Shown here: one piece after another, positions 1 to 6,553 of the stretch
Layout: every line of letters begins with the position of its first letter
How positions within the stretch are numbered: position 1 is the stretch's first letter
Origin: Limisphaerales bacterium
Lineage (GTDB): Bacteria > Verrucomicrobiota > Verrucomicrobiia > Limisphaerales > UBA11358
DNA: 8,043 bases
Reading direction: 5' to 3'
NCBI GenBank assembly: GCA_027451565.1
Contig: DAIDJC010000156.1
Location: forward strand, 1 to 8,043
Program-made: the position numbers and the translations under genes
The notes under the pieces: generated by a model
What the model was told of the DNA's origin: nothing
Databases searched by the model: none
What the model saw: only the letters and a program-made list of their open reading frames with translations

Positions 1-432
1 GGCGAATATGAAGATTGGGCCTCCATCACCGTAACCGGAGTCAGCGGGACGGCTGAAAATGAAAATTTTAGCAATGAATCCACGTTCAACAGCACATCCC
101 AATGGGCGAATAATTCGGCGCAGGCGTCCAGCATCGAGCTTGCCACCACCAACACTCCCTATTGGATCAATTGGACACTGCCAGCCAGCGGGTTCGGCCT
201 GGGCACGGCTGAAACCGTAACGGGCAACACCAACACATCCAATCCCTATATGTTGCCTGAGTACTATAACAACTATGGTGATGGCCAAACCATTCCCGGA
301 GCTGCCATCCAAGGTTCAAAAACCTGGCTCCTTCTCCCGGTCAATGACCTGCCCACCGTGGATGGAACCTCCACAGGGGCGAAGTCTCCCAACGCCTTTT
401 TCAGGCTGTTTAACCCGCCCCTTGTGAACTAG
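1..432 (+). CDS. C-terminal part of a secreted protein of unknown function
   Basis: An open frame runs from the first base of the window to a TAG stop, giving 143 residues of a longer protein whose start lies to the left. I recognise no catalytic domain. The visible part is rich in Asn, Thr, Ser and Gly, as expected for an exported beta-rich protein. It contains a WINWTLPASGFGLGTAE stretch and later a KTWLLLPVNDLP stretch, and ends in NAFFRLFNPPLVN. This layout (a W-x-LP-x-x-G-F 'text-like' repeat, then an FFRL tail) is typical of the C-termini of large secreted verrucomicrobial proteins, often with LamG, autotransporter-like or carbohydrate-related domains upstream. The next gene, a GH30 enzyme, ends in a related RRFYRL tail. 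That suggests a shared C-terminal module, perhaps for export or anchoring; this role is inference. A strong hairpin terminator follows at once, so this gene probably ends its transcript. Confidence 0.75.
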   Translation, partial: GEYEDWASITVTGVSGTAENENFSNESTFNSTSQWANNSAQASSIELATTNTPYWINWTLPASGFGLGTAETVTGNTNTSNPYMLPEYYNNYGDGQTIPGAAIQGSKTWLLLPVNDLPTVDGTSTGAKSPNAFFRLFNPPLVN

Positions 433-452
433 GATCTTTGCGTGTTCATCTC

Positions 453-487
453 AGCCTCCGCGCGGATCAAACCGCGCGGAGGCTTTG
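453..487 (+). terminator. Intrinsic-terminator-like hairpin after the first gene
   Basis: A perfect 12-bp GC-rich inverted repeat (454-465 with 472-483) is closed by the 6-nt loop ATCAAA. One more A-T pair at 453/484 extends it to 13 bp. It starts about 20 nt after the stop codon of the upstream gene. The T tract is short (TTT at 484-486), so this is a strong hairpin with a weak U tail. The rest of the gap to the next gene (to 595) is AT-richer. It has a TAATAA sequence near 569-574, but I could not place a convincing -35 box at normal spacing. Confidence 0.72.
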
Positions 488-595
488 AAAAATCCACCGC
501 CCTTCAAACTTTTTATTCAACCTCATTCAATGCTTTTCCCACCAGCCTTTTGTTGTCCGCAAGACCAATAATAAATCCATCGGCCCTGCCTGCTC

Positions 596-2878
596 ATGAA
601 TATCTTCTCACTGGTTGGAGCCGGTCGTCCCGCATGGAAAACCATTCTTGTGATTCTTTTTCATGCCCTGACGGCGGCGGGTTTGCATTCCCAAAACCTG
701 ATCACAAACCCGGGTTTTGAATCTGGCAGTTTGAATGGGTGGTTTTCATTTGGCTCGGATGCCCTCTCCATCGAAAGCCAGATTGTTCATAGCGGATCCT
801 ACGCTGCATTGGTTTCCCAGCGCAGCGCGACATACATGGGCATTGCCCAATCTCTCCAGGGTTTGATTCAAAACGGCCAGTCATGCAGCATTTCTGCATG
901 GCTGCAGCCCGCCAGCGCCTCCGCCGAGACCATGTACCTGACCGTGCAACAAACCGATGGCAATGGCACCAGCTATTTCCATGTGGCCGGAGGCTCCCTT
1001 CCAGCCGGGGCTTGGTCGCAACTTTCCGGCTCCTTTTCCTTGAACTACTCCGGGACCCTCACTTCCCTTGTTCTTTACGCCGAGATGCCTTCCAGTCCGA
1101 CCAATTCCTTTTATATTGACGATGTTTCCGCAACCCTTTCATCTCCCTCCTCCACAAACGCGCAATGCGTGGTGGATTGGGCAAAGGTGTTTCAGAGAAT
1201 AGACGGCTTTGGAGCCTCCTCGGCATGGAACAGTTCCATTTCCAGCGCCCAAGCCAGCCTGTTTTTCTCGACCAACTCAGGCGTGGGCCTTTCTCTGCTC
1301 CGCAGCCGGATTGCACCGGATGGCACCACGGTGGAATCCAGCGTCATGCAGATGGCCCAGTCCCTGGGCGCCCGGGTCTGGAGCACCCCCTGGTCCCCTC
1401 CAGCCTCCCTCAAGGGCACCAATCAAAACGGCGTGGTCAGTGTCAATGGCGGACCCTTGATCGGCAATCCCTCCAATTATCAGACCTATGCCAGCCAACT
1501 GGCCCGATACGTGGTCAATATGAAAAACAATTACGGCATTCCCATCTATGCCATTTCCGTCCAGAATGAACCGGACACCGATACGACCCAGTATGAATCC
1601 TGCGTCTGGACGGCCCAGCAATTTCATGATTTTATTCCGTACCTTTCCGCCACTCTTGCCGCCTCCAATGTTGCCTCAACAAAAATCCTTTTCCCTGAAA
1701 GCTTCACATGGGCGGGGCACCTTTATTTTCAACAAACAGCCATGAACGATCCGTCCGTGGCCCCGCTCGTGGGAATCATTGCCGACCATAATTACGATGG
1801 AATCAACTTCCAAACCGGCGACATCAACCCGCCCGCCGCCATCACCAATTATGGCAAGGCCCTTTGGGAGACCGAGGTTTCAACCGGCGATCCTTTCGAT
1901 GGCAGCATTTCCAATGCTGTTTATTGGGCGGGACGAATCCATCTTTTCATGACCGTGGCCCAGGCCAATGCCTGGCATTATTGGTGGCTGATTCCTTCCG
2001 GGAGCGATAATCAGGGTCTCACCGATTCATCAGGGAATCCGGCCAAGAGACTTTATGCCCTGGGAAATTTCAGCCGGTTTGTCCGGCCCGGTTATTACCG
2101 GATGGGCGTGGACACCAACAATGGTCCGCTGGAAATCAGCGCTTATCAAGATGCCACCAACGAACAATTTGCCATCGTCGCCATTAACCCCACATCCTCC
2201 TCCGTTACGCAGGTCTTTAACCTTCAATCGTTTGATTCCACGCAGGTAACCCCTTGGATCACCTCGGCCTCGCTGTCTCTTTCCAGCCAGTCTATCATTC
2301 CTGTCACCAATTCTGCTTTTTCCGCCGTCATCCCGCCCGCGTCCATTGTCACCTTTGTCGGATTCGCCACCAACCGTCAGCCTCCCATGCTGGCTTCCAT
2401 TCCCACCCAGATAATCGGCGCTGGCATGACCCTGACGCTGACCAATCAGGCATCGGATTACAATATTCCTTCTCCGCCCCTGACTTACTCCCTGCTTGGC
2501 GCTCCAGCCAATGCTAAAATAAACTCCACCAATGGCATTTTCACCTGGCGCCCGCTGGTGAGCCAGGCGGACACCACCAATTCAATTGTCGTGAAAGTGG
2601 TGGACAACCTGGAAACCACCCTCTCGGACACCAACCAATTCGAGGTAATAGTCCAATCCTTGACATTGCCAGTCCTCAACCTGGACCGGCTGAATCCAAA
2701 CAGTTATCTCGTTTCCATCACGGGCGCCCTTGGTCCTGATTACACCTTGACGACATCCACCAACCTCATCTCCTGGAGTTCCCTGTCCACCACCAACCCT
2801 GTTTCAATGCCGCTAAACTTGCAGGTTTCCAACACACTCGATCCCCGGCGGTTTTACCGTCTGCAACTGGGCCCGTGA
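596..2878 (+). CDS. Secreted modular GH30-family glycoside hydrolase, probable xylanase
   Basis: This 760-aa protein probably cleaves the beta-1,4-xylan backbone outside the cytoplasm. Modules in order: signal peptide (about 1-33, with R11/K15 before a hydrophobic ILVILFHALTAAGL core); CBM4/9/22-like carbohydrate-binding module (about 34-181, starting NLITNPGFESGSLNGW); GH30 catalytic barrel with its side beta-domain (about 191-592); Ig-like module (about 595-687); verrucomicrobial C-terminal domain (about 690-760, ending RRFYRLQLGP). The GH30 calls are QRIDGFGAS (200-208), acid/base E325 in SVQNEPD, the nearby YESCVW, nucleophile E427 in LWETEVS, and RFVRPGYYR (494-502). The fold most resembles subfamily 8 xylanases, but their glucuronate-binding Arg after the WWYI segment is replaced here by WWLIPSGS (463-470). 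Another GH30 activity, such as beta-1,6-galactanase, remains possible. The ATG at 596 has no Shine-Dalgarno sequence but is the only start that gives a signal peptide. An esterase gene follows in tandem. Confidence 0.88.
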   Translation: MNIFSLVGAGRPAWKTILVILFHALTAAGLHSQNLITNPGFESGSLNGWFSFGSDALSIESQIVHSGSYAALVSQRSATYMGIAQSLQGLIQNGQSCSISAWLQPASASAETMYLTVQQTDGNGTSYFHVAGGSLPAGAWSQLSGSFSLNYSGTLTSLVLYAEMPSSPTNSFYIDDVSATLSSPSSTNAQCVVDWAKVFQRIDGFGASSAWNSSISSAQASLFFSTNSGVGLSLLRSRIAPDGTTVESSVMQMAQSLGARVWSTPWSPPASLKGTNQNGVVSVNGGPLIGNPSNYQTYASQLARYVVNMKNNYGIPIYAISVQNEPDTDTTQYESCVWTAQQFHDFIPYLSATLAASNVASTKILFPESFTWAGHLYFQQTAMNDPSVAPLVGIIADHNYDGINFQTGDINPPAAITNYGKALWETEVSTGDPFDGSISNAVYWAGRIHLFMTVAQANAWHYWWLIPSGSDNQGLTDSSGNPAKRLYALGNFSRFVRPGYYRMGVDTNNGPLEISAYQDATNEQFAIVAINPTSSSVTQVFNLQSFDSTQVTPWITSASLSLSSQSIIPVTNSAFSAVIPPASIVTFVGFATNRQPPMLASIPTQIIGAGMTLTLTNQASDYNIPSPPLTYSLLGAPANAKINSTNGIFTWRPLVSQADTTNSIVVKVVDNLETTLSDTNQFEVIVQSLTLPVLNLDRLNPNSYLVSITGALGPDYTLTTSTNLISWSSLSTTNPVSMPLNLQVSNTLDPRRFYRLQLGP

Positions 2879-2940
2879 ACCATCGCTTTCAGCCCTTTAT
2901 CTGCTCGCCATCCATTCAACATCGTCCGGCCCTGGTTTTC

Positions 2941-4899
2941 ATGAAAAAATATTCCATCATTGGACCTTTGCTGCTGGCTTTTCTTTCACCCTTCGCCTCG
3001 ATGGCAACCCCCCGGGATCCGCTGCCTTTCTTGAGCCCGATATTTGGAGACCACATGGTGCTTCAACACAATCAACAAACACCCATTTGGGGCTGGGCCC
3101 AACCGGGCGCCCCGGTCCAAGTGACTCTCGGTGCAACCTCGGAATCCACCCTGGCCAATCAGGATGGCAAATGGCAGGTCTTCATTACCACACCGGGCCC
3201 GGGAGGGCCCTACTCGTTAAAAATCCAATCGCCAGGGCAACTGGAAATCCTTCATGATATTCTCATGGGAGATGTCTGGTTGTGTGGAGGCCAGTCCAAC
3301 ATGGAACTTCCACTCAGCCGTACGAGCAACGGATTGGAAGCCATCCGAAACGCTTCGCATCCAAACATTCGAATTTTCAAAATCCCATCCCAACCAGCTT
3401 ATGCCCCGGCAAAACTCGTCAAGGGTTCCTGGAATGTTTGCTCCCCGGAAACAATTGCAGCCGATGGAGGCTTTTCCGCGGTGGCCTATTACTTTGGACA
3501 AACCATCCAATCCCATACCCACATACCCATCGGTTTGATTGAGGATTGCGTGGGTGGAACTCCTGCCGAGGCTTGGACCTCTCCTGAAACCCTGATGAAG
3601 CTGGGCGGATTTCAACAAGGTTTGGAAGAGGAATCCCGGCATCTGTCGCACGGCGACCCTGAATACGGAAATTATATCATGCATTGGTATGATGATTATG
3701 ATCCCGGCCAGAGAGGTTTATCTTGGGCAAACCCTGACTTTTCTGATCAGGATTGGAAACCCGTTCCCCTGCCTGGCGGGTTTGAGGAATTGGGGGCGGG
3801 CACGAACCCGGCGGTTTGTTACTTTCGCAAAAGCATTGTGTTGCCAGATCCGGTGCCACCTGGCGACGCCAGCCTTCATTTGGGAATCATCGAACGCATG
3901 GATACGACCTTCTTCAATGGGAAATGGGTGGGAGCCAGCGCTTGGGTGGAAAATCCCCGGGTTTATTCCGTCAAACATTCGATTCTGAAACCCGGAACCA
4001 ACCTCATCACGGTCAGGGTGTTTAAAACCAAGCCGGAAGGCGGTTTTGAATCCGCCCCTGGCATCCTGAAACTTGTGCTTGGAAACGGGGACTCCATCCC
4101 CCTGGCCGGAATCTGGGCCGGACGATTGGCTGTGGATGCCCGCAAACCGCATCCTTTGCCCTTGACCTTTGAAAACTGGCCGGTCATGCCGGGCGTCCTT
4201 TATAATGGGATGATCGCTCCGATTCTACCTTTTGCCATCAAAGGGGTGATTTGGTACCAAGGCGAAGCCAATGTGGGCCGCGCCAGCCAATACCGCAAAC
4301 TGCTTCCTGCCATGATCAGCAATTGGCGGAGGGACTTTGATCAAGGCCCATTTCCATTCTATATCGTCAGCCTGGCGGCATTTTTGCCGCACCGGGACCA
4401 ACCTGGGGATGATGATTGGGCTGCCTTGAGGGAGGCTCAGGCCATCACATCCCATAGCGTGAGCAACTCAGGATTGGCCATCACCATAGACATTGGCGAT
4501 GCATCAAACATTCATGCCCCAGACAAAATGGATGTTGGAAACCGGCTTGCGCGGTGGGCTTTGGCCCGGGATTATGGAATTTCAATTCCCTGTTGCGGCC
4601 CGGAATTGCAGCAGGCGATATTTAATCACGACGGTTGTAAAATAATCTTCAGCCATGCCGATGGCGGCTTGGTCATCAAAGGAGGGCAGGCAGCAGAATT
4701 CAGCCTTGCGGGACAGGACCATCATTGGTTTTGGGCCAAGGCGACCGTGGATGGAAACGCCATCTGGCTTCATTCAAGCCAGGTTTCCCATCCCTTGGCT
4801 GCCCGGTACGCATGGCAGGCTAACCCCACCGCGACCCTGTATAATAAGGCAAACCTGCCCGCGGTCCCCTTCCGCACGGATGATTGGCCCGTGAATTGA
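2941..4899 (+). CDS. Secreted SASA/SGNH-family carbohydrate acetylesterase
   Basis: This 652-aa protein belongs to the sialate O-acetylesterase-like (SASA, DUF303) branch of SGNH hydrolases and should remove O-acetyl groups from a glycan. Layout: signal peptide (1 to about 22, MKKYSIIGPLLLAF then cleavage after SMA); N-terminal beta-sandwich (about 28-105, FGDHMVLQ); first half of the esterase fold with nucleophile S119 in GGQSNM; an inserted galactose-binding-like domain (about 262-370, with YFRKSIVLP); second half with WYQGEAN (438-444) and the catalytic His H525 in SNIHAPDK; C-terminal beta domain. The family also includes acetylxylan esterases (CE6) and a xyloglucan acetylesterase group (CE20). 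Next to a GH30 enzyme, a xylan substrate is more likely than sialic acid. The frame is also open from a GTG at 2875 that overlaps the GH30 stop by 4 nt. I chose the ATG at 2941 because it alone gives a clean signal peptide at the N-terminus. Confidence 0.87.
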   Translation: MKKYSIIGPLLLAFLSPFASMATPRDPLPFLSPIFGDHMVLQHNQQTPIWGWAQPGAPVQVTLGATSESTLANQDGKWQVFITTPGPGGPYSLKIQSPGQLEILHDILMGDVWLCGGQSNMELPLSRTSNGLEAIRNASHPNIRIFKIPSQPAYAPAKLVKGSWNVCSPETIAADGGFSAVAYYFGQTIQSHTHIPIGLIEDCVGGTPAEAWTSPETLMKLGGFQQGLEEESRHLSHGDPEYGNYIMHWYDDYDPGQRGLSWANPDFSDQDWKPVPLPGGFEELGAGTNPAVCYFRKSIVLPDPVPPGDASLHLGIIERMDTTFFNGKWVGASAWVENPRVYSVKHSILKPGTNLITVRVFKTKPEGGFESAPGILKLVLGNGDSIPLAGIWAGRLAVDARKPHPLPLTFENWPVMPGVLYNGMIAPILPFAIKGVIWYQGEANVGRASQYRKLLPAMISNWRRDFDQGPFPFYIVSLAAFLPHRDQPGDDDWAALREAQAITSHSVSNSGLAITIDIGDASNIHAPDKMDVGNRLARWALARDYGISIPCCGPELQQAIFNHDGCKIIFSHADGGLVIKGGQAAEFSLAGQDHHWFWAKATVDGNAIWLHSSQVSHPLAARYAWQANPTATLYNKANLPAVPFRTDDWPVN

Positions 4900-4986
4900 C
4901 CTGGTTTCGACCCCATGCCCAATTCGGTCCGGCCGGTTTGGATTGGAATGGCTCGTGGCACCTTTTCATCCTGCCGGATTAAAAGG

Positions 4987-5017
4987 AAAAAGCCCGCTCT
5001 TGTGGAGCGGGCTTTTT
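4987..5017. terminator. Bidirectional intrinsic terminator between convergent operons
   Basis: An AAAAA tract (4987-4991), the 8-bp GC-rich arm GCCCGCTC (4992-4999), loop TTGTG (5000-5004), the matching arm GAGCGGGC (5005-5012) and TTTTT (5013-5017) form a 13-bp symmetrical stem. Read in either direction it is a GC stem followed by a U run, so it can end the esterase transcript from the left and the rplQ transcript from the right. It sits 24 nt beyond the rplQ stop. The 87 nt between the esterase stop and this hairpin contain nothing I can identify. Confidence 0.92.
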
Positions 5018-5040
5018 GAAGTTACAACAAGGCGGGCGAA

Positions 5041-5442
5041 TTACTGACCGCTTGGAGCCTCTGCGGGCGTTTCAGGCACGGCAGGCGTATAATCCACCCA
5101 CTCCAGAATGGCTTTTTGGGCGGCATCACCGATGCGTTGGTTCATTTTGACGATGCGAGTATAGCCACCTTTTCGGTCCTTAAAGATTGGGGCAATTTCC
5201 TTGAAAAGGATTTTTGCGGCATCCTCCTGGTGCAAACGGGCAACGGCCAGGCGCCTGTCATGCTGGGTGCCGCTTTTGCCCAATGTCACCATTTTTTCCG
5301 CGACAGAACGCGCAGCCTTGGCTCTGGCCAGGGTGGTGGTGACTCTTTTGTGAATGATCAGGCTGCACACCAGATTGGCCAGCATCGCATTGCGATGCTC
5401 GGAGGTGCGTCCCAACTTGGCAGTCTTTTTTAAATGGCGCAT
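5041..5442 (-). CDS. rplQ: 50S ribosomal protein L17
   Basis: A 133-aa protein that binds 23S rRNA near the exit-tunnel side of the large subunit. The start MRHLKKTAKLGRTSEHRNAM and the later RRLAVARL and GGYTRIVKMNQRIGDAA segments (about residues 92-108) match L17 throughout. The last 15 residues (VPETPAEAPSGQ region) are an acidic, Pro/Ala-rich tail that makes it slightly longer than most L17 proteins. It is the last gene of the alpha operon: its ATG lies 8 nt after the rpoA stop, and a terminator follows 24 nt after its own stop. No Shine-Dalgarno sequence is visible, so translational coupling to rpoA is likely (inference). Confidence 0.97.
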   Translation of the reverse strand: MRHLKKTAKLGRTSEHRNAMLANLVCSLIIHKRVTTTLARAKAARSVAEKMVTLGKSGTQHDRRLAVARLHQEDAAKILFKEIAPIFKDRKGGYTRIVKMNQRIGDAAQKAILEWVDYTPAVPETPAEAPSGQ

Positions 5443-5459
5443 AACATTTTTTAAATGGC
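5426..5459. repeat. 13-bp direct repeat across the rpoA-rplQ junction
   Basis: The 13-mer TTTTTTAAATGGC (plus strand) occurs at 5426-5438 and again, identical, at 5447-5459. One copy lies in the first codons of rplQ (CGC CAT TTA AAA AA on the coding strand covers it), the other spans the last codons and stop of rpoA. The two copies read in different contexts, and the sequence is AT-rich, so chance is possible. Confidence 0.5.
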
Positions 5460-6467
5460 AGAAGCCTCTTCCTTGGGGGTGGAATCCACCAAGCCAGGCT
5501 CAAAATTCATCCCCAAGGCGAGACCAAGCGCAGTCAACTTGTCCTTGATTTCGTTCAGGGATTTCTTTCCGAAATTACGGTATTTGAGCATTTCCTGCTC
5601 GCTCTTCAGGGCCAGTTGCCCCACGGTGGTGATATTGGCATTGTTCAAGCAATTGGCCGCTCGCACGCTCAGCTCAATTTCATTCACGCTCATGTTGAGA
5701 AGCTTTTTCAGCTTGGCCTTCTCATCATCCTGCTTGTCGGCGGCTTCCTCAAACTCGACGGCATTCTTGTCGTACCCCACAAAAACATCCAGATGATGAA
5801 GCAGGATGGCGGAAGATTGGGTCAGGGCATCATCAGGCGTAAGCCGCCCATCTGTCCAGATTTCCAAGACCAGCCGGTCATAGTCCGTGCGGTTGCCCAC
5901 GCGGGCGGCTTCCACATTGTAACGAACGCGGGTGACCGGAGAGAAAAGGGAATCAATCGCCACGACACCAATGGCCTGATCTGGCTTTTTATTTTCGTCG
6001 CTCGGGCAGAAACCGCGGCCAATCTGGACGGTTAATTCCATTTCGAGCTTTTTCTTGCGGTCGAGAGTGCAGATGTACTGGTCTGGGTTGACCAATTCGA
6101 GGTTTTGGTTGACCTGAATGTCCGCGGCGGTGACAGGGCCCTCCTTGTTTACGGAGAGCAAGATTACCTGTTCATCGCGGGATTGGGCTTTGAATTTGAC
6201 CTTTTTCAGGTTGAGGACAATATCCGTGACATCCTCAACAACGCCTTCCACAGTGGTGAACTCGTGCATGGCGCCATCAATTTTGACCGAAGTGATGGCT
6301 GCGCCCTCGAGGGAGGACAAAAGCACGCGGCGAAGGGAGTTGCCAATGGTATGGCCATATCCGGTTTCGAACGGATCAGCGATGAATTTGGAATAGGTGG
6401 CGGTGGCGGAAGATTCATCCTTCTGCAAACGCTTGGGCATTTCAAACCGTCCTAGACGTACTGGCAT
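5451..6467 (-). CDS. rpoA: DNA-directed RNA polymerase subunit alpha
   Basis: The 338-aa alpha subunit dimerises to start RNA polymerase assembly and contacts upstream promoter DNA and activators. The N-terminal domain (about 1-235) carries the dimerisation motif GYGHTIGNSLRRVLLSSLEG (36-55). An acidic linker (about 238-250, EEAADKQDDEK) leads to the C-terminal domain (about 256-320). There SVRAANCL keeps the DNA-contact residues equivalent to E. coli R265 and N268 (R269 and N272), and RNFGKKSLNEIKDKL keeps G300, K302 and S303. Length and domain order are normal, so UP-element binding should be intact. The start is supported by GAAAGGA just upstream and by the usual short N-terminal segment before the conserved core. 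It lies 86 nt after rpsD and 8 nt before rplQ. Confidence 0.98.
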   Translation of the reverse strand: MPVRLGRFEMPKRLQKDESSATATYSKFIADPFETGYGHTIGNSLRRVLLSSLEGAAITSVKIDGAMHEFTTVEGVVEDVTDIVLNLKKVKFKAQSRDEQVILLSVNKEGPVTAADIQVNQNLELVNPDQYICTLDRKKKLEMELTVQIGRGFCPSDENKKPDQAIGVVAIDSLFSPVTRVRYNVEAARVGNRTDYDRLVLEIWTDGRLTPDDALTQSSAILLHHLDVFVGYDKNAVEFEEAADKQDDEKAKLKKLLNMSVNEIELSVRAANCLNNANITTVGQLALKSEQEMLKYRNFGKKSLNEIKDKLTALGLALGMNFEPGLVDSTPKEEASAI

Positions 6468-6471
6468 ATTT

Positions 6472-6478
6472 TCCTTTC
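6472..6478 (-). promoter_or_regulatory. Shine-Dalgarno sequence of rpoA
   Basis: On the coding strand GAAAGGA ends 4 nt before the rpoA ATG (GAAAGGA-AAAT-ATG). It is the clearest ribosome binding site in the window. The other genes have weak or no such motif, so rpoA may be initiated independently across the long spacer after rpsD. Confidence 0.7.
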
Positions 6479-6498
6479 AACAATTTTAATCTGATGAG

Positions 6499-6522
6499 CC
6501 GGCCATTTTATTCCCGGGCCGG
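6499..6522 (-). repeat. GC-rich inverted repeat in the rpsD-rpoA spacer
   Basis: CCGGCC at 6499-6504 pairs with GGCCGG at 6517-6522 around a 12-nt AT-rich loop. An overlapping CCCGG-C-CCGGG palindrome lies on the same side. There is no U run after the stem in the direction of transcription, so it does not look like a terminator. It could be an RNA hairpin for processing, stability or translational control between S4 and alpha (inference). Confidence 0.5.
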
Positions 6523-6553
6523 GACATCCATGTAATTGCTTTTTATTTTGAGT

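Noticed and set aside
540..595. TAATAA with TTGTTG upstream, as a promoter for the GH30 gene
   Set aside because: The spacing between the two is about 13 nt, too short for a sigma-70 promoter, and no better pair was found.
596..2878. Reading the GH30 gene as a galactanase or glucosylceramidase
   Set aside because: The YESC-W and RFVRPGYYR motifs and the CBM22-like module fit xylanases better, though other activities are not excluded.
3217..3684. A 155-codon open frame on the - strand inside the esterase gene
   Set aside because: Antisense to a gene with clear SGNH motifs in this very region (GGQSNM); no domain resemblance of its own.
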